Below are positions 58,514 through 64,000 of a stretch of 64,000 nucleotides of DNA, piece by piece. The stretch spans positions 1,116,001 to 1,180,000 of the forward strand of contig JAZGUH010000195.1 of assembly GCA_037893225.1 (NCBI GenBank), given 5' to 3'. The position numbers and the translations under genes are program-made. The first letter of the stretch is position 1, and the number at the start of each line of letters is the position of its first letter. The stretch is from Hippasteria phrygiana (taxonomy: Eukaryota; Echinodermata; Asteroidea; Valvatida; Goniasteridae). Under the pieces are notes generated by a model. The model did no database searches. It saw only the letters and a list, made by a program, of their open reading frames with translations, and was not told where the DNA came from.

Positions 58514-58896
58514 TCAATTTGTAACTAAAAAGATAGAATTCTTTCCTTTCCTTATGCCAGCTGTTGAAGACATCTTGATGTAGCAACATGTGTCTGGGTG
58601 TGGTGGGCACTTACAACTTCTTGTATCAAAGTCAAGCCATGTGCTCAAAAGGCACTTGGTGCACACAGTCAAATTCAAACTTGTGCTGAGTTACACTAGT
58701 GTTAAGTGTGGGTTACACGACATACAGCCATTTTTGCATTATTACTATAATGTCAACAGATTTCATACTCAATGAACTTAAATGTAGTGTACAACATTTG
58801 CAAACATCCAAAAACAAAACTACTGATTTATTACGAAATACCTTAATAGACTGAGTAAATAGCAGTCTCAAGCATCCTGTGAAATCATGGCACCTG

Positions 58897-59106
58897 GTGT
58901 GCCATGATGCACGATATGGGGCAGAGAGAACCCCCCCCCCCCCCCTCTTTTGTACTGGTCATTGTGTTCCCGGAATCTCAGGAATTCTTTTCAGATCTCT
59001 AGGGGGGATGTGTTAGGTAACAATAGTCTGGAAAGTGTATAAATGTAGGGTATAGGGACAAAAGGGGGGTACCCCTCTGCCCCATATCGTGCTGGGTATA
59101 TGGTGT
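58897..59106. mobile_element. MITE of about 210 bp
   Basis: Inverted ends: GCACGATATGGGGCAGAG at 58909 and CTCTGCCCCATATCGTGC at 59075, extended by GGTGTGCCATGAT / ATATGGTGTGC. A C-run of about 15 near 58931 lies inside. Confidence 0.75.
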
Positions 59107-59504
59107 GCTATTGTTTTTCAAGGAAAGTGGAAATTTATATCGTTTTCCAACAATTGTCGGCCGACAATCGTTGGAAATACTCTAGATCCCTGACCGGATA
59201 ATTCCCCGACATCTATAAATTGCTCTAGACTACTAGAACAGTTTTTTTTCTGTGTTTTCCCAGCATCTATGCACACAAAACTTTAAACAGGTCAGTCACA
59301 GTGTTACAGTATTTGTTAGCTCGCTATAAAATACGAACCCCCAAATCCATTTATTTCTGAAAATTACAGCAAAAGCAAATGGTGTATACCACCTTTAAGC
59401 TTACAGTTCACTACATGAAACCCAATACCACTTTGTGCCTCTTGCCAGTATACGTGTTGGTTACCAACTAAAAAGATCTCAAAGCGTGTGAATGAAAAAC
59501 GTGA

Positions 59505-59689
59505 GTTTGTATATGCCGGCAATCGTGGACCTAGGACAAAAGAATTCGGGCGTAGACAAAGGGGTCCACGTTTGACCTAACGTCCACGATTGAAAATCGT
59601 GTACAAAACCAATGGGAGGCCTTCCGAAAAAGTTAGAGTATAAACAAAAGAGGAACAATGGGAGGTCCACGATTGCACCCGTTTACATG

Positions 59690-59725
<36 letters not shown>

Positions 59726-60330
59726 TGCAAGCAATATATCTCCGAGGACAAGAGAAGAAAGGAAACACAAAGAATCCTTTCAGTCCTCGAACGTAGAGTC
59801 TTTTGTTGAAATCGGTCCTCGAACGTAAGGATACGTGCTTAGTCTATGGGGTTTGGCTATATCAAGGGAACAAAAGGAAACACAAAGCTTCGTCCTCGGA
59901 CGTAGTAGGGAAGTACGACTGTGTGTGTGGGCGCGTTGGTGTATTCAAACCGCGGACGAAAAATGCCAGAGAACAAAAGAGAACAATATCGTCCGCGATT
60001 CCCAGCATACGTCCGCGATTGGAAGTGTGTACAAAACCTATGGAGGCCTTCCGAAAAAGTTAGAGTATAAACAAAAGAGGAACAATGGGACGTCCGCGTT
60101 TGGAGGTCGGTACACGACTGTGTGTGTGTGTGTGTGTGTGTACATTCAATATTGGACCTTTAACAAGAGAGGACGTACAATTGGGTCCCCGGTTGAGAAA
60201 GGTCCCCGTTTGTAAACCGTGTACTAAAACCAATGAGGATCCTTGCCAAAAAGTTATAAAGTATGAACAATAGGAGGACAATACATGTAGGAGGTCCCCG
60301 ATTGAAGGTGTTTACACACTTGTGTGTGCA
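59505..60330 (+). repeat. Cluster of GT-bounded dispersed repeats (A, A, B)
   Basis: Type A units are at 59512-59697 and 59925-60120 and a type B unit at about 60150-60325. (GT)n runs sit at 59694-59723 and 60118-60140, and (GT)-rich ends bound each unit. Type B differs by CCTTGCCAAAAAGTTATAAA and GGTCCCCGATTGAAGG. Confidence 0.8.
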
Positions 60331-60735
60331 CAGTGCAGTGATTTGTAGTGATCTACATGTATGCAGCTCCACTCGCCTGGTCGGCAAACTTGGGTGTTGT
60401 TCTATTCATTTTTTTTTTTTTTTTTTTAAACATTCAATGCAACATTTTCATAAGCAACACAATTTTATCAAACATGTGCATGGTGTTTACATTATGTGGG
60501 GCCTGTACAGACATCATATGTATACACAATGAAGAGGGAAACCTGCGGCCCGGATATGATGGGCTCCCAGATAATGTGAGGTTTTTTGTAGGCCCGGAGG
60601 ACCTCTTATTAACAAGGTAACCATGTACATTTATTTTATTCAAACATTTTTTTTTTCATATCAATAAAAAAAATTAAAAACAGTGTACTTGTACATGCGT
60701 CAAAAAAAGAAGATTCATTTGGTGCATGTTTTTTA

Positions 60736-60876
<141 letters not shown>

Positions 60877-61326
60877 TCAAGATTAAAATCAGATTCAGAT
60901 CATTTTCAGAGTGAACACATATTTTTACAAGTGCAAGACTCATGCTTGGACCTCCTGAACACTGTTCCTCAACTGAGTAATCATGTTGTCTGTGTCAGGG
61001 TACTATACACAATTGATAAACCCACAGTGCAGTATAGTCAGGAATCACGCCCCTACTTATACAACTTGGTAACCAGCATGAATACAATTTGTATCACATT
61101 TTATACAACACCTGAATAAATCCCCGCCATCCGATTGGTGGATCGTCGATCACGTGCATTGAATTATTCGACCCATCACACGACGCGAACCCGCACTGCC
61201 CAAAACGTTCTATCACATGGTTCTATCAAACGGTGCGCGCGCACTGATAGAACCAAAAGAACTTCCCTAATTTCACGGTCACTATTGGTGGCGCTACAAC
61301 ATTAACAGGGCTGTCATTCACACAAC

Positions 61327-61550
61327 ATGGCGGCCGAGTTTCCCAAACTGCCGCGGTTTGTTCTCCTAACAGACGACGAAATATTGGAACTCGTAGGCGA
61401 TGCTGACGCTCCAAATACAAAGAGACAAATCAAATATGCAGTGAAACGATTAGATGAATTTGCAAGACACGCAGGAACAACAATTGAAGCTTTAACTGAT
61501 TCAGAACTCAAAAAAAATTTGTCGCGGTTTTATGCGGGACTGAGAAGGTA
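61327..61550 (+). CDS. First exon of a Crypton/DUF3504-like tyrosine-recombinase protein
   Basis: From the ATG the frame encodes FPKLPRFVLLTDDEILELVG, DADAPNTKRQIKYAVKRLDE and FARHAGTTIEALTDSELKKN, then LSRFYAGLRR. The pattern (LTDDEILELV, NTKRQIKYAVKRL, L...F) is the N-terminal helical domain of Crypton-derived DUF3504 proteins. A donor AG|GTAAAC follows at once, so this is probably a first exon. No second exon was found in the remaining 2.4 kb. It is on the opposite strand to WDR5 and inside its upstream intron. Whether it belongs to a host gene, a Crypton or a lone capture is open. Confidence 0.65.
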
Positions 61551-61613
61551 AACGGCACGTTGTAACGTTACACCAAGAAATCCATGCATGCAATCTGTCA
61601 GATTTATTCAGGC

Positions 61614-61797
61614 GTTGTATAAAACAAATAATGAATGTTTCACATTCGTGCAATGGTAAGAATAATTTCATTCGGTGACAGATGGAATGTCCCATTCCAC
61701 TCGGCTTCGCCTCGTGGAATGGAACATTCAATCTGTCACCTCATGAAATTATTCTTACCATCGCACTCATAAACATTCATTATTTGTATAATATCAT
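61614..61797. mobile_element. Fold-back MITE of about 180 bp
   Basis: Long inverted arms: AAACAAATAATGAATGTTT, AATGGTAAGAATAATTTCAT, GGTGACAGAT and CATTCCACTCGGC on the left, all mirrored on the right. The loop is only a few bases. It begins about 60 bp after the Crypton-like exon's donor. Confidence 0.85.
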
Positions 61798-62716
61798 CAA
61801 ATAAAATCACAATGGAAACTGACTATGTTATCTAATCTGTCACTCTTTAACATAAAGCTGCAGCCGTTTGGGAATTACAAACAGCCCAAATACCCAGTAC
61901 ATTTTTTTCAACAACAATGTTCGGTAAGATTTGTACACACAATTTTGGGGCCAAGGATGGTGTTCGGTATAGCGGTGTTCGGTATAGCTGTGTTCCACTG
62001 TATAACCTTTTATTGATTAATTCACATTAGCCCCGTCTGCGCACTTCCATGTTGAAACCGAGGATCTCAGTGCTTAACAAACACAACTATTCAATAAATT
62101 CTTTCATGCATGAATGAATCACTCCATAAATGGCAGCACAGCACATGTTCAGCAGGGTAAGTTGTTTACTTAGCCTCGCTCACAAACACGAAAGTGTGCA
62201 GATCGGTGTCATTTTCGTCAATTCGGAAATTTCCGTCTATTGTAGGATCCAAGTTTGATCAATATTCAAGAGACATGGTTTGTCACTGCATGAAATGACA
62301 CTGAACGACATATTCAGCCTTGTTGAGATATGTTGCACGCTATGAAAATTAATTTTCTTCCAGCAGTCAGATAAATGGGTTAACCACCTGCAGGGAACTC
62401 CTGGCCATTTTTTTTTATTATTTCATAAATGAATGCAACTTTAAGTACAGTACTGTACAGTAGGATCTTTGAAAACCTAGTCTCAGATGCCAGGAAATGC
62501 CTAGATTGCACCAGAGAGCATCTACAATCCGAAAACTTCCGGGGCCCTCAGGCGGACCCCATGCCATTTGGGGCAAGGACTCACTGCCGCCTACTTTCAT
62601 CCATCTGCCTGCTACTCTCAAACAATTTGAAACCCCTGCATCACCACGCGATTATCACAAAAAGATTACAATAGACAGATACACGTAAACCATTCTAAAA
62701 ATCTAACTCGTTTTTC

Positions 62717-62937
62717 TTAACCCTAACAGCCCAAGGCTTTTTACTAGAATCCTTCCCTAACCACACAAACTCCAACACTGTGTAGTAAACCAATGGCACA
62801 TTCTTTGTACTTGGACAAAATCAGGGCATCAAGTCCCATGCAAAGTGATGGTGCCAAGGCTCTACAGTACCCAATCACACAAAATTCAACACAAATGGGG
62901 TGTTTGATTTTGGCAGGTTAGGGATGGTTAGGGTTAA
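62717..62937. mobile_element. TTAACCCTAAC-ended MITE, 221 bp
   Basis: It begins TTAACCCTAACAGCCCAAGG and ends GGTTAGGGTTAA. The ends match the split element at 46352/56096. TTAA is part of the ends, as for piggyBac-type targets. Confidence 0.6.
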
Positions 62938-62969
62938 TGTGTTTACAATCGATGCAACAATTTTAACTT

Positions 62970-63068
62970 ACGTTTAAAACCGCTTTGGGACCTAGAAGCG
63001 TGATAATGACCCGAGCCAAAGGCGCGGGTCGTTATCAGCGTCCAGATCCCAAGGCGGTTTTGAACGTA
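62970..63068. mobile_element. Fold-back MITE of about 99 bp
   Basis: ACGTTTAAAACCGCTTTGGG is mirrored by CCCAAGGCGGTTTTGAACGT, and GTGATAATGACCCG by CGGGTCGTTATCAGC. The loop is GAGCCAAAGGCG. Confidence 0.8.
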
Positions 63069-64000
63069 CTTTTTAAAAAGTGGCCCAGCACATTTATTCC
63101 CATTCATAAAATACTTGTATAATTCAGCAAAACCTCCAAAAATTCTGAGTTTGCAATGATTTTGTTTTATTTGTTTTACCTTGGTATTAACACCCCTTTA
63201 GCTATTTAATGGTTCGAGTCTCATGGAGGTAGTGCTCAAAATGTCCTTATATGGAAATTGACATGTGGCGTGATGTGGCGCAGAACACAGCAGTGCCGGT
63301 GTAGTGTGAAATTATGGACTCTAAATACGGACGCAACGGTAGTATTGCGCTGGTGTAATTGGGAGAGTGACTGTCCACTCGCGTTCAACCAATAAAAGGA
63401 ACCAGATTTCATAGTCTAAATTTCATGTGACACCAGAAAAGTGTTTAAAACTGGCTGGTGTTTTATCAGCCGTTTAAAACCACCCACGTGAAGGGCTTTC
63501 GATCAATAGAAACAGGTAAACCGTCTTACGTATTTATGAATGCTAGTTTAATGCAAGCGGAACTTTACCACGAGGCATATAATCCTGTCAATGTATATTA
63601 GGTAAAATCAGGTAAAAAAAAGTCGTTTTCCAACTTTAAATTACTTTAAGCAATATTTAATATACCAAATTTGAGTTGTAATTTACCTTGGTACAGGTCT
63701 GTACATGTTACTTCGTAAAGGAGTTACCCTAGCACAATTGCGGTAAATTTTAGGCACAGATTAACATCTCTGTGTTTGTCTTTCCAACACATTTAAAAAC
63801 CCATGACACGAAGTACAAGCCATGTACAAATGTATGTTGTGTATACGGATCATAAGTGCCCTACCATTTTTTCCGCAGGGTTTGTGACATGTGCAGATGG
63901 GATGCGCACAGAAGTACATGTACTTGCGGTTGTTACTCCTATTGTGTCCACCACATACATGTACCTGTACATTGTATGTCAAGAAGGCTCATTACACTTC
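63069..64000. other. Right end of window, nothing recognised
   Basis: No exon of WDR5 (residues 1-118) or other gene was found here. TACATGTA-type palindromes are frequent from 63700 onward. Confidence 0.5.

Overview
The window looks like nuclear DNA from an invertebrate animal, probably a marine deuterostome such as a lancelet or echinoderm; other marine invertebrates are not excluded. The reasons are split genes with GT-AG introns, animal orthologues (WDR5, QSOX), CR1/L2-like, DIRS and mariner elements, tRNA-headed SINEs, and frequent TACATGTA-type palindromes. I found no bacterial genes and no CRISPR. The species cannot be fixed from sequence alone.

Two host genes are clear. On the + strand, positions 1936-3802 hold the last two exons of a quiescin sulfhydryl oxidase (QSOX), including the second half of its ERV/ALR domain, a transmembrane segment and the stop. 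On the - strand, eight exons from 60864 down to 13958 encode the last 216 residues of WDR5. Every splice site and codon phase agrees, and the residue count matches the 334-residue human protein from residue 119 to the end. The first WDR5 exons must lie beyond the right edge. WDR5 is therefore stretched over more than 47 kb for about 650 coding bases, and its introns are a stack of mobile elements.

Layout: 1-3.8 kb, QSOX end plus SINE and MITE. 3.8-13.9 kb, intergenic with fold-back elements, a transposase relic and an unusual CCGTGGTGAACC-rich tract. 14.4-15.3 kb, deleted mariner. 16.4-24.2 kb, broken DIRS-type tyrosine-recombinase retroelement with an intact 1126-codon LINE inside it; the LINE starts with a signal-peptide-like segment and a 2A-like motif. 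26.7-28.8 kb, tandem and dispersed repeats. 29.9-33.6 kb, a CACTA-ended element carrying a hairpin with a RecQ-like helicase fragment; it split an older TIR element. 35.0-35.6 kb, tandem array. 36.3-38.1 kb, pseudogene of a HUH endonuclease plus SF3 helicase Rep-like protein with a spliceosomal intron. 38.3-38.8 kb, Tc1-like relic cut by a MITE. 40.1-41.0 kb, second mariner copy. 41.4-43.8 kb and 46.4-56.0 kb, a deletion derivative and its parent-type transposon; the parent encodes a SINHCAF/FAM60A-like zinc finger joined to a large transposase-like protein. 57-60.4 kb, GT-bounded repeats and a full TIR element. 61.3 kb, a Crypton/DUF3504-like first exon.

The most novel candidates are the HUH-SF3 pseudogene, the SINHCAF-finger transposon pair, the CACTA element with the helicase hairpin, and the 2A-like LINE. 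Family assignments were made by eye from motifs and remembered family patterns; no database search was run.
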